A DNA stretch of 64,000 nt from Phycisphaeraceae bacterium (GTDB lineage: Bacteria > Planctomycetota > Phycisphaerae > Phycisphaerales > UBA1924). A program made the translations under genes and the position numbers. The stretch's first letter is position 1. Every line of letters begins with the position of its first letter. Shown here one piece after another: positions 25,967-35,698 of this stretch. The stretch is taken from positions 2,080,928 to 2,144,927 of the forward strand of contig JAHBXH010000001.1 in assembly GCA_019636555.1 (NCBI GenBank), written 5' to 3'. Under the pieces are notes generated by a model that did no database searches, had not been told where the DNA came from, and saw nothing but the letters and a program-made list of their open reading frames with translations.

Positions 25967-27511
25967 ATGAAGATTCTGGCTTGGCGGCTTCCGGTCGCCT
26001 GCATTTTGTTGTCGCTCGGTCTCGCGATCTGCGGCTGCGCATCCAACGCTCAAAAACAGCTTGAGCACGAGCCTCTCACTGTGCTGAGAAATCCGCAGCG
26101 ACCGCTGCGCGAACGCGAGATCGCCGCAGACGCTGCTTGGAAGCAAGCTCAGCGATCTCCGGAAGATAAAGCAGCGGTTCGGGCGACGTTCAAGGAAATG
26201 ATCTGGTCGGCGTCCCTCGCGCCATCGCTGCGCGTTCAGCTTTACCGCTGTCTCGCCGAGGATTCGGACCCGGAATCGATCGAAGACATCCGGCGTCAGA
26301 CGCGGCTGATGATCCCGCGCGAACCCAGTCGAGAAATGGAATTGATTCTCTGCCAGACCGCCGCGGCCAAGGGCTGGACGGACTGCGTTCCCGCTCTGAT
26401 CCGAAGTTATTCCAGACGTGTGCCGCTGGTGAAAGATCAGGATCGTGCGGAGCGGATCGCGCTGATTCAACTCAGCGGTGGAACGCCATTGGTCGAGACG
26501 GTTTTCGCGATTTTTCTCAATCCGCCGGACGAGGATCCCGATTCACCCGCTGAATTCCGCGAGCGCACCCGCGCCGATGCGTACGACGTACTCGGAAAGC
26601 TCGACACTTCCGGCGCGTATCGCAAGCGGCTGCTCGAAGATCCGTCGCTCGCTTCAGACGACGACTCGATCGTTCAATTGCTTCGACGCGGAGTGACGCA
26701 ACTCAAGGTAATCCCGATCAGCGGCGAAGAACTGCGCTGGCTGGAGAGGCTCGCCGATCCGAAGAACGCTCGCGACTCCGCATGGTGGACCGAGGTGCAA
26801 GGGATCGTCGCGACGATGCCGCCGGAGAAACTCGACGGTTTGCAGATGCGCCACCTCGAATCCGTTCGCGTTGCTTCTGTGTACCACCCCGATCTCTTTG
26901 CAAAGGACCGGGCCGGACTGCTTTCCGACATGAAAACCGCGATCGGCGGTCGCAAGACGGTGCAGCGTTCGAACGAGGCGCAGGGGCTTGTGAAAGCTGC
27001 GAAGGAACAAGTGGAAGTCTGGGAGAACGGCTTGTCGTGGGGCGATTTGCTCTCGATCGCGATCCTGGACAGAGCGGTCCGTCAGAAAGACTTCATCGAG
27101 AGAATCTTCGTCTACGTCGGACTCGATCGCGAGGATCGCACCACCGAGTACGGTGGACTGATCCTGACCACGCAGAATGTCGGCGACGGGCGGGCCGTGA
27201 TCGAAAACCCGGGCAAGATCGTGGCGTGGCTGTTTCCGCCGCGCCCGGGCCAGCGACCGAACGACACCGAGTTCGTGGCCCCGGAGGAAATGATTCTCTC
27301 AAGCGACCGGGCGCTCGCCCACTTCCATTTCCACGTGCATCGCGCCCGAAACAGTGAAGTCGCGGGCCCTTCGGCCGGAGACCTCGAGTACGCGGCGCGG
27401 TGCGGGCGCAACTGCCTCGTCTTCACCAGCCTGGGCACGGACGAGCTCGACGTGGACTACTACCAGCCAAACGGCGTCGTGGTCGATCTCGGCACGATCG
27501 AACAGAAATAG
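25967..27511 (+). CDS. lipoprotein of unknown function
   Basis: 514 residues from ATG at 25967, chosen because it gives a signal peptide with lipobox (MKILAWRLPVACILLSLGLA then ICGC, Cys about 24). The middle is helical with HEAT-like spacing (LREREIAADAAWKQ, then repeats about ENMTRP-free helices), and the C-terminal part (about 340-510) has FVYVGLDREDRTTEYGG, a possible small-molecule or JAB-like fold with HFHFHVHRAR (about 455-465), a His-rich strand. I do not recognise the family with confidence. hrpA starts 8 bases after its stop, so the two are probably cotranscribed. Confidence 0.65.
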   Translation: MKILAWRLPVACILLSLGLAICGCASNAQKQLEHEPLTVLRNPQRPLREREIAADAAWKQAQRSPEDKAAVRATFKEMIWSASLAPSLRVQLYRCLAEDSDPESIEDIRRQTRLMIPREPSREMELILCQTAAAKGWTDCVPALIRSYSRRVPLVKDQDRAERIALIQLSGGTPLVETVFAIFLNPPDEDPDSPAEFRERTRADAYDVLGKLDTSGAYRKRLLEDPSLASDDDSIVQLLRRGVTQLKVIPISGEELRWLERLADPKNARDSAWWTEVQGIVATMPPEKLDGLQMRHLESVRVASVYHPDLFAKDRAGLLSDMKTAIGGRKTVQRSNEAQGLVKAAKEQVEVWENGLSWGDLLSIAILDRAVRQKDFIERIFVYVGLDREDRTTEYGGLILTTQNVGDGRAVIENPGKIVAWLFPPRPGQRPNDTEFVAPEEMILSSDRALAHFHFHVHRARNSEVAGPSAGDLEYAARCGRNCLVFTSLGTDELDVDYYQPNGVVVDLGTIEQK

Positions 27512-27519
27512 ACTTGTGT

Positions 27520-30500
27520 GTGCCCGGCGAGAACGCGCTCAACGACAACTCGGTACGCACCGACGATTCGCTTCCAACTTATGAAGGGCTGCGCCGTCGC
27601 GTTGATGATTGTATCAATGTCGATCGGAACCATTTGCTTTCGCGATTGAATTCGATCCGCGACCGGAGCGATCCGAGGCTGCCGGTGCTCCAGGATGAAA
27701 TCGAGCGAGCCGTCGCAAAGTACGAGGCCCGGGTCGCTCGAAAGCCGGTTCCGACGTTCGACGATTCGCTCCCTGTTGTGCAACGCCGCGCGGAAATCCT
27801 CGAGGCCATCCGGCGGAACCAGGTGCTTGTCCTGTGCGGCGAAACGGGGTCCGGAAAGACCACGCAGATTCCAAAGATCTGCCTGGAATTGGGGCGCGGC
27901 ACTCGCGGACTCATCGGACACACCCAGCCCCGGCGCGTTGCCGCTCGATCGGTCGCTGCACGCATCGCGGAGGAATTGGGTGTGAAAACGGGCGGCGCCG
28001 TCGGCTTCAAGATGCGGTTCGCCGATGCGACATCACCGGACACCTACATCAAGCTCATGACCGACGGCATACTGCTCGCCGAGACACAGCACGATCGCCT
28101 GCTCGATCAGTACGACACGCTCATCATCGATGAGGCGCACGAGCGCTCTCTGAACATCGACTTCTTGCTCGGATACATCAAGCGCCTGATCCCGCAACGG
28201 CCCGATCTCAAGGTCATCATCACGTCGGCCACGATCGACCCGGAGCGCTTCGCGAAGCATTTTTCCACCGGAGGCAAGCCAGCCGAAATCATCGAGGTCT
28301 CCGGGCGCACCTACCCGGTCGTAGTCCGATACCGGCCGCTGTCCGCTCCATCGGGCGACGAAGACGGGCCGGATCTCGACCTGACGGAGGAAGAAGCCAT
28401 CGTCGCCGCGGCAAAGGAGGCGGTCGCGACCGGCCCCGGCGATATTCTCGTTTTTCTTCCCGGAGAGCGCGAGATCCGCGACGTCGCCGATACCTTGCGC
28501 CGCACGTTGCCGCACGATACGGAGATCCTCCCGCTGTATGCGCGACTCTCCACCGACGAGCAGATGAGGGTCTTTCGCTCAGGAAATGCTCGCCGCCGAG
28601 TCGTACTCGCAACAAACGTCGCCGAGACCTCGATCACCGTTCCCGGAATCCGGTACGTCATCGACCCGGGCCTCGCACGTGTTAGCCGGTATTCCACGCG
28701 CACGCGGGTGCAGCGCCTCCCGATCGAACCGATTTCGCAGGCATCCGCGAGTCAACGCGCAGGGCGCTGCGGACGCGTCGGACCGGGAGTTTGTTTCCGA
28801 CTGTACGAAGAACAGGATCTTCTCAAGAGAGACCAGTTCACCGAGCCGGAAATCCTGCGCACGAATCTCGCGAGCGTTCTCCTGCAGATGAAGGCGCTGC
28901 GGCTCGGCGCGCCCGAAGACTTTCCATTCGTCGAGCCCCCGGACAATCGCGCCATCCGCGACGGCGTCGAAACGCTGCACGAGCTCGGAGCTTTCGACTC
29001 TAGCGGCGACCTCACCGAAATCGGGCGCAAACTCGCGAAGCTCCCGATCGATCCACGCCTGGGCCGCATGATTCTCGCGGCGGATCATGAGGACTGTGTG
29101 CACGAAGCGCTCGTCATCGCCTCGGCGCTTTCGATTCAGGATCCACGAGAACGTCCGCTCGACAAGCGCGAGCAGGCCGACCAGATGCACGCCCGCTTCA
29201 AGGACGCCTCTTCCGATTTCAAATCGCTGCTGAATCTCTGGAAGCATTATCACGAATTGAACGACAAGCTGACCAGCAGCCGCCTGCGCACCGCGTGCCG
29301 CCAGAGCTTCCTGTCGTTCCTTCGACTGCGTGAGTGGAGCGAGATCTATCGGCAGCTCCGCTCGCTCGCCTCAGAATTGAAACTGCGGTTCTCGAAGTCC
29401 CCCGCCTCCGGAGATCAGGTGCACCGCGCCGTGCTCGCCGGGCTGCTCACGAGCGTCGGGACAAAAGGCGACAACGCGGAGTACACCGGATGCCGCAACA
29501 TCAAGTTCTTTCTCCATCCCGGATCGGCACTTTCCCTATCCAAGCCCCAATGGATCATGGCGGCCGAGCTCGTCCGGACAACCAAGCTCTACGCGCGGTG
29601 CGCCGCGAAAATCGATCCGGCGTGGATAGAGCAATTCGGGGCTCACCTCGTCAAACGGACATACAACGAACCACGGTGGAAGCGCGAGTCCGGCCGGGTC
29701 ATCGCGAACGAACGGGTGCTCCTGCACGGGCTCGAGATCGTCGCGAAGCGACCGGTTCATTTCGGACCCATCGACCCCAAGACCAGCCGCGAGATCTTCA
29801 TTGAAAACGCTCTCGTGCAGGGCGACATGGACACAATGGCGCCCTTTCTTGCCCACAACCTCGCGCTCATCGAGGAAATCCGGGAACTCGAGGCGAAGAT
29901 GCGCCGGCGCGATCTTCTTGCGGGAGATCGCGCGGTCTTCGATTTCTACGACAAACGGCTGCCCTCAACCGTCTGCACCACGCATCTTTTCGAGGCGTGG
30001 CGAAAAGAGATGGATCGGCGCGAGCCGCGTCTGCTCTATCTCTCGCGCAAAGACGTGATCGCGTCAGACATCGAGGCGGATCCGCGGCAATACCCCTCCG
30101 AAATGCCTGTTTTCGGCAGCCGCCTTCCCCTCAAGTACACGATGGATCCTGGTGCTGCGCGCGACGGGATCACTGTCGATGTTCCGCTGGAAGCGCTCCA
30201 TCAGATCGATGAGGATCGCTCGTTGTGGCTCGTGCCCGGTTTGCTGAAGGAACTCGTTGCCGAGTTGCTGCGTTCGTTGCCCAAGGCGTATCGGCATCAC
30301 ATCGTGAACATCCCCTCGTTCGCAGAATCGCTCGCAGAGCGCCTGACATTCGGACAAGGGTCGCTGCTCGACACACTCGGCGGCGAAGTGCGCCTGTACA
30401 CCAAGGGACTGAGCGGCGACATCGCCCGAAGCGCATGGCGGCTTGATGCGATTCCCGCCCATCTGCGGTTCAACTACCGCGTGATCGACGACTCGGGAAA

Positions 30501-31476
30501 AGAACTCGCGCAGAGCCGCGATCTCGCGGCACTCAAATCCAAGTTTGCACCGGTGGGAACGCGAAGACTCCCCAAGGGAGGCGGCGATCGGTTCAGTCGC
30601 GACGGGATACGCAGCTGGGACTTTGGAGAACTTCCTGCGGTGGTTCAGATCGATCGCGCCGGCATCAACATCACGGCGTATCCGGCGCTCGTCGATCTCA
30701 CGACTTCGTGCGGCTTGCGTCTGGCCGACTCTCCCGCCCGCGCGGCGCAATTGCACCGCGCCGGGCTGTGCCGCCTGTACATCCTCACCGCCTCTCACGA
30801 ATTCGGCCGTCTCCGCCGCGGCATTCCGGATCTTGAACGATTGCGATTGATGTCGGCTCCGCTTGCGAAGTGGGAGGAGTTCCTGAACGATCTGATGCTG
30901 CTCGCGGCAGATCAGACGCTCTTCGAGAGCGGATACGAAGACGTCCGCGACGAGGTCTCGTTCGACCGATCGGTTGCCCGCGCCGAGCCGAAGCTCTGGA
31001 ACGCGGGGAGCGCCGTCCGCAAAGTGGTCGGCGAGATCGTCGAAGCCCACCAATTGCTCGCCGCCAAGTTGTCAACGACAAAGAGTCCCACTTTTGCAAA
31101 CGTGCTTGCGGATGAACTCGACCACGCGCCGCGCCTCGTCGAGCCCGGCTTTTTGTTGAGCACGCCGCGCGAGTGGCTCCCTCACACCGCACGCTATTTG
31201 ACAGCGTCCCGGTTACGTCTCGAACGTCTTCCCGGGGGCGGGATCACACGCGATGAAAAGCTGCTCGCGGAATTGAAGCCGTGGTGGCAACTCTTTACGG
31301 GGAACCTGCACGTGCTCGCACAAGACGGTCCACGCCGCGACGCGTTTGTGCAATTCCGGTGGATGCTCGAAGAGTTGCGCGTTTCGCTGTTCGCACAGAG
31401 TTTGCGCACCGCCATGCCGATTTCGTACAAGCGCATCGCGCAACAGTGGGAAGAAGTGATGAAATCGGGGTCCTAG
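27520..31476 (+). CDS. hrpA: ATP-dependent helicase HrpA (DEAH/RHA type)
   Basis: 1318 residues from a GTG at 27520 (TTG at 27514 is also possible); the frame is open upstream into the preceding gene but homology starts later. Motif I GETGSGKTTQIPK, motif Ia TQPRRVAARS, motif II DEAH in IIDEAHERSLN, motif III SATI, motif V TNVAETSITVPGI and motif VI QRAGRCGR are all present. The ratchet and OB-fold domains and the long HrpA-specific C-terminal domain (DUF3418) follow. Length matches E. coli HrpA (1300). HrpA acts on RNA, including resolving stalled ribosomes in E. coli. Motifs are complete, so the enzyme should be active. Confidence 0.95.
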   Translation: MPGENALNDNSVRTDDSLPTYEGLRRRVDDCINVDRNHLLSRLNSIRDRSDPRLPVLQDEIERAVAKYEARVARKPVPTFDDSLPVVQRRAEILEAIRRNQVLVLCGETGSGKTTQIPKICLELGRGTRGLIGHTQPRRVAARSVAARIAEELGVKTGGAVGFKMRFADATSPDTYIKLMTDGILLAETQHDRLLDQYDTLIIDEAHERSLNIDFLLGYIKRLIPQRPDLKVIITSATIDPERFAKHFSTGGKPAEIIEVSGRTYPVVVRYRPLSAPSGDEDGPDLDLTEEEAIVAAAKEAVATGPGDILVFLPGEREIRDVADTLRRTLPHDTEILPLYARLSTDEQMRVFRSGNARRRVVLATNVAETSITVPGIRYVIDPGLARVSRYSTRTRVQRLPIEPISQASASQRAGRCGRVGPGVCFRLYEEQDLLKRDQFTEPEILRTNLASVLLQMKALRLGAPEDFPFVEPPDNRAIRDGVETLHELGAFDSSGDLTEIGRKLAKLPIDPRLGRMILAADHEDCVHEALVIASALSIQDPRERPLDKREQADQMHARFKDASSDFKSLLNLWKHYHELNDKLTSSRLRTACRQSFLSFLRLREWSEIYRQLRSLASELKLRFSKSPASGDQVHRAVLAGLLTSVGTKGDNAEYTGCRNIKFFLHPGSALSLSKPQWIMAAELVRTTKLYARCAAKIDPAWIEQFGAHLVKRTYNEPRWKRESGRVIANERVLLHGLEIVAKRPVHFGPIDPKTSREIFIENALVQGDMDTMAPFLAHNLALIEEIRELEAKMRRRDLLAGDRAVFDFYDKRLPSTVCTTHLFEAWRKEMDRREPRLLYLSRKDVIASDIEADPRQYPSEMPVFGSRLPLKYTMDPGAARDGITVDVPLEALHQIDEDRSLWLVPGLLKELVAELLRSLPKAYRHHIVNIPSFAESLAERLTFGQGSLLDTLGGEVRLYTKGLSGDIARSAWRLDAIPAHLRFNYRVIDDSGKELAQSRDLAALKSKFAPVGTRRLPKGGGDRFSRDGIRSWDFGELPAVVQIDRAGINITAYPALVDLTTSCGLRLADSPARAAQLHRAGLCRLYILTASHEFGRLRRGIPDLERLRLMSAPLAKWEEFLNDLMLLAADQTLFESGYEDVRDEVSFDRSVARAEPKLWNAGSAVRKVVGEIVEAHQLLAAKLSTTKSPTFANVLADELDHAPRLVEPGFLLSTPREWLPHTARYLTASRLRLERLPGGGITRDEKLLAELKPWWQLFTGNLHVLAQDGPRRDAFVQFRWMLEELRVSLFAQSLRTAMPISYKRIAQQWEEVMKSGS

Positions 31477-31603
31477 CCGCGACCGAAAGCGCTTACAACG
31501 GGCCCGACCGCAGATTCAGACTTTTGCTGGGTCCTTGCATCTGCAGTTGATTCGTTCGGACGTCGCTGTTATAAGCGGTCCAAGCTCACAAACGGAGGTG
31601 CCT

Positions 31604-33472
31604 ATGCGACTCGCCGCGACGTTCATGACCGTCTCGCTGTTCGCCATCTCTTCAAACGCACTCGGCCAGATCACCGTTAGCCCAAATGTTTTCTATGACG
31701 CGCCGGACTTTGACGTGACCGACGGACAGATCGACGCCGACCCGATCGCTGCCGGGAACCAGATGACGTTGCGTGCGATCCTGATGCACGCCAACTTCAA
31801 CGGAGGCAACTGGAAGATCATTCTTCCATCAGGCAACTTCAACCTCACCGTGCCGGGGGCGGGAGAGAATTCCGCGGCAGCGGGTGATCTCGACATCAAC
31901 GGAATCACCGTCGAAATCATCGGCGCTCCCCCGCTTCCCGGCCCACCGACTGTCGTCGGGGGTTCAATGACCGGCGATCGAGTCTTTCATGTGCTTGGAG
32001 GCGGTCGGGCGACGTTTCGAAATCTGTTCATCGAATCCGCCAACAGCGTCGGAGGAGGAGGGCTGCGCCAGGAAAGCGGCACTGTCGTCACCATGGAAGG
32101 CGTCGAAGTCGGATTCTGCAGTGCGGTTGGTGCCGCAGGCGCCGACGGGGGCGGGATCCTGAGCTTTGGAGATCTCACCCTCACCGATACCAACGTGATC
32201 TTCAACAACTGCCAAGGCTCCGGCGGCGGAATCGAGTTTCAAGGAACCCGGCTCACCATGACCGGATGCAATATCAGCTCGAATACCTCGGGAGGCCGCG
32301 GCGGCGGACTCAACATCGGGACCCCGGGCCCGTTTGTCACGGCCTTCAAGACGTCGTTCATGGACAATCGCTCGGGTAACGCTGTCGGCGGCGGATCGGG
32401 TGGAGGAATCGCCAACCGCAGCGACCTTACCCTGACGGATTGTGTGATCGAGAACAACATGACCAGTCCCGGAGCATCTGGTGGAGGGATTGAGAACCGC
32501 GGGACGGTCAAGCTTCTCAACAGCACCGTGCGGCTGAACGGCGCGTTTCTGGGCGCAGGGATGCTCGTGGCGGGGCTTTCGTCCGCTTACGTGCAAGATT
32601 CCTTGATTGAATCGAACTTCTCCGACTCCGGCGGAGGCTTCTACAACGCCGGAACTCTCGAAGTCCGACATTCAACAATCTCGGGAAACCACGCCGTCGG
32701 ACCGGTCCCGGGTTCGGGTGGCGGCGGCATTTATTCGTTCGCCACGCTCTATCTGGTCGACTCGACGATTTCGGGCAATATGGCCCCCGCTCAGACCGGC
32801 GGCGGGCTCCACAACGCTTCGAATGGTTTCGCTGAAATCAGTTCGTGCACCTTCCATCAGAACATCGCGAACGCCGGCGACAGCATCTCCAGCGGCGACA
32901 TCGGATTCCTCCCGGTTGTGGTTGTCCGGAATTCGCTTCTGTCGAATTACCCGGCCGCTCCCGCCTCATCCAACTACACAGCGCCTTCCGGGCAAACGGT
33001 TCTTTCGCAGGGCTACAACCTCGATACGCAGGGAGCGTTCAGCCTTTCTCAACCATCTGACATTCATCCGACCGCTGGGGGAATGTTTATCAATCCGTAC
33101 CTCGGCGCGCTTCAGAACAACGGCGGCCCCACACCGACGCATCGCCTGTATTTCAAGAGTGTCGCGATCGGTGCCGCCGATCCAAACGGGGTCGTCGACC
33201 ACACCGGTTTGATTCTTCCGCTTGATCAGCGCTATTTCGTGCGGCCGAATGTGAACGTCGCCGACATCGGAGCGTATGAGGCCGGCTGCGACGCCGATCT
33301 ATACCCGCCGGGGGGTGGCGACGGCGTTGTTGACGACTTCGACTTCGTCGAGTTCGCCAAGTACTACAACATTCTCGTCACCGCCGCTGCCGATTTCGAC
33401 GGCGACGGAGATACGGACGACGATGACTTTGTCGCGTTCGCCGCGGCGTACAACCTGCTCATTTGCGAGTAG
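31604..33472 (+). CDS. exported right-handed beta-helix protein with dockerin-like C-terminus
   Basis: 622 residues from ATG at 31604, fixed by ACGGAGGT 4 bases upstream, with a signal peptide (MRLAATFMTVSLFAISSNAL-GQ). Residues about 100-450 are Gly/Asn/Thr-rich coils with repeats such as GGGIENRGTVKLLNST, STISGN and GGGIYSFATL, as in polymorphic-outer-membrane-protein/beta-helix families. The C-terminus (about 560-622) holds two Asp-rich loops, DGVVDDFDFVEFAKYYN and DFDGDGDTDDDDFVAFAAAY, like type I dockerin/EF-hand calcium loops, after the Gly-Cys-Asp marker seen in planctomycetal proteins. Probably a large cell-surface or secreted protein. Its 3' end overlaps the convergent GNAT gene by 14 bases. 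Confidence 0.8.
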   Translation: MRLAATFMTVSLFAISSNALGQITVSPNVFYDAPDFDVTDGQIDADPIAAGNQMTLRAILMHANFNGGNWKIILPSGNFNLTVPGAGENSAAAGDLDINGITVEIIGAPPLPGPPTVVGGSMTGDRVFHVLGGGRATFRNLFIESANSVGGGGLRQESGTVVTMEGVEVGFCSAVGAAGADGGGILSFGDLTLTDTNVIFNNCQGSGGGIEFQGTRLTMTGCNISSNTSGGRGGGLNIGTPGPFVTAFKTSFMDNRSGNAVGGGSGGGIANRSDLTLTDCVIENNMTSPGASGGGIENRGTVKLLNSTVRLNGAFLGAGMLVAGLSSAYVQDSLIESNFSDSGGGFYNAGTLEVRHSTISGNHAVGPVPGSGGGGIYSFATLYLVDSTISGNMAPAQTGGGLHNASNGFAEISSCTFHQNIANAGDSISSGDIGFLPVVVVRNSLLSNYPAAPASSNYTAPSGQTVLSQGYNLDTQGAFSLSQPSDIHPTAGGMFINPYLGALQNNGGPTPTHRLYFKSVAIGAADPNGVVDHTGLILPLDQRYFVRPNVNVADIGAYEAGCDADLYPPGGGDGVVDDFDFVEFAKYYNILVTAAADFDGDGDTDDDDFVAFAAAYNLLICE

Positions 33473-33929
33473 ACGATTGTCCGGAGTTGTCGATCGGCTT
33501 GAAGAATCGAACGCTGGTTCGTCTGTATCCAAGATGTTCGTAAAAGGAGTGCGCGTCCTCGAGCGAATCGTTGCAGGTGATCTCGATGAGTCCGCAGCCC
33601 GCACCGGAGAGCCGGCGCTCCGCTTCTTCGACAAGCGAGCGCCCGATTCCGTGACCGCGCATTGTTTCGGAAACCACGAGCATGGTGACGCGTCCGACAG
33701 GCTTGGAACGGTGCAGCACGGGGGTGATGTGCGTTGTGGCGACTCCGGCGACCTTCGATTGAGATTCCGCGACGAGGCACGCGTTGGCAAAGCAAGAGTC
33801 CGCGAGCTTTGCCGAAAGCTGGGGCAGGCCGATCTGGAACCCAAGCTCGCCAATGAGTTCCGCAATGGACGGAGCATCCCCCGCTGTCCCGTTTCGGATG
33901 CTGAAACTTAATCTCGGCCTGGGCTCCAT
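33459..33929 (-). CDS. GNAT-family N-acetyltransferase
   Basis: 156 residues from ATG at 33929. The GNAT core is seen as IRNGTAGDAPSIAELIGELG, VAGVATTHITPVLH, then the acetyl-CoA loop in MLVVSETMRGHGIGRSLVEEA (RGxGxG as RGHGIG) and SFYEHLGYRRTSVRFFKPI. Substrate cannot be told; many such single-domain proteins acetylate small amines or protein N-termini. It overlaps the dockerin-like gene by 14 bases at the 3' ends and stands alone otherwise. Confidence 0.85.
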   Translation of the reverse strand: MEPRPRLSFSIRNGTAGDAPSIAELIGELGFQIGLPQLSAKLADSCFANACLVAESQSKVAGVATTHITPVLHRSKPVGRVTMLVVSETMRGHGIGRSLVEEAERRLSGAGCGLIEITCNDSLEDAHSFYEHLGYRRTSVRFFKPIDNSGQSSTRK

Positions 33930-34139
33930 TCTGCTTTTAGCCTAGCGGCGGAGCAATCTCGTTGCTGTCGGACGAGTGCCGGTCCTTTCGACATGAATTG
34001 GAACTTCTTTGGCATGACGACACGAGCGGCCTGACCTTCAACGGCGCCCGGAAACGCCGTTCACGAAAGAACACTGGACCGCAAGCTCGGCGAACACTTC
34101 GCCTTCGAAGCCGCCGACGAGAATTGAACATCCATGGGT

Positions 34140-34745
34140 CTACTTCTTTTTTCGGGCCAGCACTTGAACGACCGACGCTTCGCCGGAGTGAAATTGCCCT
34201 TCGGTCACGTCTCGCACGATTGCGACCTGGCGTTCGATATTCATCCCCGAGAGTTCGTTCAAAATGGTGTCGAGAGGCGCGAGCAAGGAAGGGTCCTTCG
34301 GTCCTCCCGTGTTCCGCTGGATCTGATCGGGCGCGTACGCCTCGAGAATGAACACGCCTCCGGGCTTGAGCCAGCGCTGCGCGCGAGCGTGAACCTTTGC
34401 GCGAAGCGCGGCGGGCAAGTGAACGAAGATCGAACTGACCACGTCGAGCGAATTCGCTTCAACATCGAAGTCCTGCAGATCAATTGCCCGCGTGCGGAGA
34501 TGCAGCCCCTTCTCTTTTGCGCGTCGCGCCGCTTTCTGCATTCCGACCTCGCTCTGGTCGACGGCCAGAACATCAAGGCCGAGCGAAGCAAGAAAGAGGG
34601 CGTTGCGTCCTTCCCCCGCGCCGATGTCGAGGGCCCGCCCCTTTCGAGGGAGCAAAGCGCCCATCTCACGGAGAAAAGAGTTCGCTTCCTCGCCGTAGAC
34701 CAACTCGCTGGCGGCGTATCGCTCGTTCCAGAAAGCACTTGACAT
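34140..34745 (-). CDS. class I SAM-dependent methyltransferase (TehB/thiopurine-like)
   Basis: 201 residues from ATG at 34745; the frame is open upstream (ATG at 34787 or 34802), but homologs begin near the WNERYAASELVYG motif, which supports this start. SAM motif I is LDIGAGEGRNALFLAS, motif II VLAVDQSEVG, and VVSSIFVHLP and LKPGGVFILEAYAPDQ follow. This arrangement is like TehB-type enzymes that methylate small thiols, oxyanions or metabolites. C-terminus ends in LARKKK. Upstream of its start lies a divergent promoter at 34842-34869. Confidence 0.82.
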   Translation of the reverse strand: MSSAFWNERYAASELVYGEEANSFLREMGALLPRKGRALDIGAGEGRNALFLASLGLDVLAVDQSEVGMQKAARRAKEKGLHLRTRAIDLQDFDVEANSLDVVSSIFVHLPAALRAKVHARAQRWLKPGGVFILEAYAPDQIQRNTGGPKDPSLLAPLDTILNELSGMNIERQVAIVRDVTEGQFHSGEASVVQVLARKKK

Positions 34746-34841
34746 GGGCAAGCGTACCCCAGAGGAGGCGGGAACCAATTCTGCCATTCCCGACGAATCC
34801 ACGCCGAGAGCATGATTTTCAAAGGGAACGGGAATTCGAAC

Positions 34842-34869
34842 TTGACATATACTCGTATCGGAATATATT
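34842..34869 (+). promoter_or_regulatory. strong sigma70-type promoter with operator-like dyad
   Basis: TTGACA at 34842-34847 and TATATT at 34864-34869, with 16 bases between. Overlapping it is an imperfect dyad with outer arms ATATA (34847-34851) and TATAT (34864-34868), and TC/GA inner matches. An AT-rich dyad over spacer and -10 is where ArsR-type repressors commonly bind. It reads toward the SRPBCC-DUF899 genes. Confidence 0.75.
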
Positions 34870-34974
34870 TGTGACGCGGCGGGTGTCTGCCGCAGACGGC
34901 GTCAGGCCTGCACCCGGTTTCTCGCCCGTCTCCGTCCGCTTCACGCCAGCCGCTCCGATCGAAGAGAATCAATT

Positions 34975-35142
34975 GTGAATCGGCTGAATGGCAGCACAAT
35001 CGGTTTGGCGGCCGCGTGGCGAGAGGCTTACAGGATTTTCTGGCTTCACCAAGTCCAGAGAATCAAGGAACGCTCCGAAAAGTCCGCCGCTCAAGCGAAA
35101 CAGATCCGCCCGATCAAACCCGGCAAATCACGAAAGGAATGA
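34975..35142 (+). pseudogene. possible C-terminal remnant of an ArsR-type regulator
   Basis: A 55-codon frame from GTG at 34975 to TGA at 35140-35142, ending 2 bases before the SRPBCC start at 35145. Its middle reads AAAWREAYRIFWLHQVQRIK, close to the C-terminal helix pattern (W-x-x-x-YRxFW) of ArsR-family repressors that usually stand at this position next to SRPBCC genes. No winged-helix part is present; the frame is open upstream to about 34861 but shows no HTH. Alternatively it is a short leader peptide or chance frame. Function is probably lost. Confidence 0.35.
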
Positions 35143-35144
35143 CC

Positions 35145-35651
35145 ATGCCGACCGCACCCGCGCAACTGTCCGATTCCATCGTCTCATCGAGCGACAATCA
35201 GCCCGTTCAATCTCTGGAAATCCGCAAGGAGACCTTCATTGAGGCGTCCCCGGAAATCACTTTCGGAACGATCCTGGAAGAACTCGGTCCGGGGAGCCAA
35301 CTCCCGGATGGAACTCCATTCCCGATGAAGATCGAACCGTGGCCGGGCGGCCGCCTCTATCGGGACTTGGGAGAGACTGGCGGTCATAAGTACGGCCACC
35401 TCTGGGCGCACGTTCAGGTGATCAAGGCGCCCCTACTTCTCGAACTCATCGGGCCGATGCCCATGTCCTACCCGGCGATCAATCACGTCCAGTATCGGCT
35501 GAAGGCGGAGAACGGAGGGACGCGGTTGTCCTTTGTGCACCGCGCGATGGGATTGATCACGCCCGAGCACAAGAGCGGCATGCCGGAAGGCTGGCAAATG
35601 GCGATCGGGCGCATCAAGCAGGTTGCCGAACGCAAAGCCAAGTCCCGCTGA
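35145..35651 (+). CDS. SRPBCC (START/AHSA1-like) domain protein
   Basis: 168 residues from ATG at 35145 (ATG at 35139 is in frame too); AAAGGA lies about 8 bases before 35145. The helix-grip pattern starts at LEIRKETFIEASPEITFGTI, followed by PMKIEPWPGGRLYRDL, HKYGHLWAHVQVIKAPLLLEL and GTRLSFVHRAMGLI, as in AHSA1-like proteins. The C-terminal GWQMAIGRIKQVAER is the long closing helix. These bind hydrophobic ligands or act as co-chaperone-like proteins; no assigned role. It is followed by a DUF899 gene 47 bases later, a pairing known from many bacteria, often under an ArsR repressor. Confidence 0.85.
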   Translation: MPTAPAQLSDSIVSSSDNQPVQSLEIRKETFIEASPEITFGTILEELGPGSQLPDGTPFPMKIEPWPGGRLYRDLGETGGHKYGHLWAHVQVIKAPLLLELIGPMPMSYPAINHVQYRLKAENGGTRLSFVHRAMGLITPEHKSGMPEGWQMAIGRIKQVAERKAKSR

Positions 35652-35698
35652 TCCGTCACGGTCCCTGAACCTCTGCGCACAAGTAAGAAAGGAAACAC

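Noticed and set aside
33937-34131. 64-codon minus-strand frame between the GNAT and methyltransferase genes
   Set aside because: Very Arg-rich, no ribosome site and no resemblance to a known protein; the 210-base gap is treated as non-coding.
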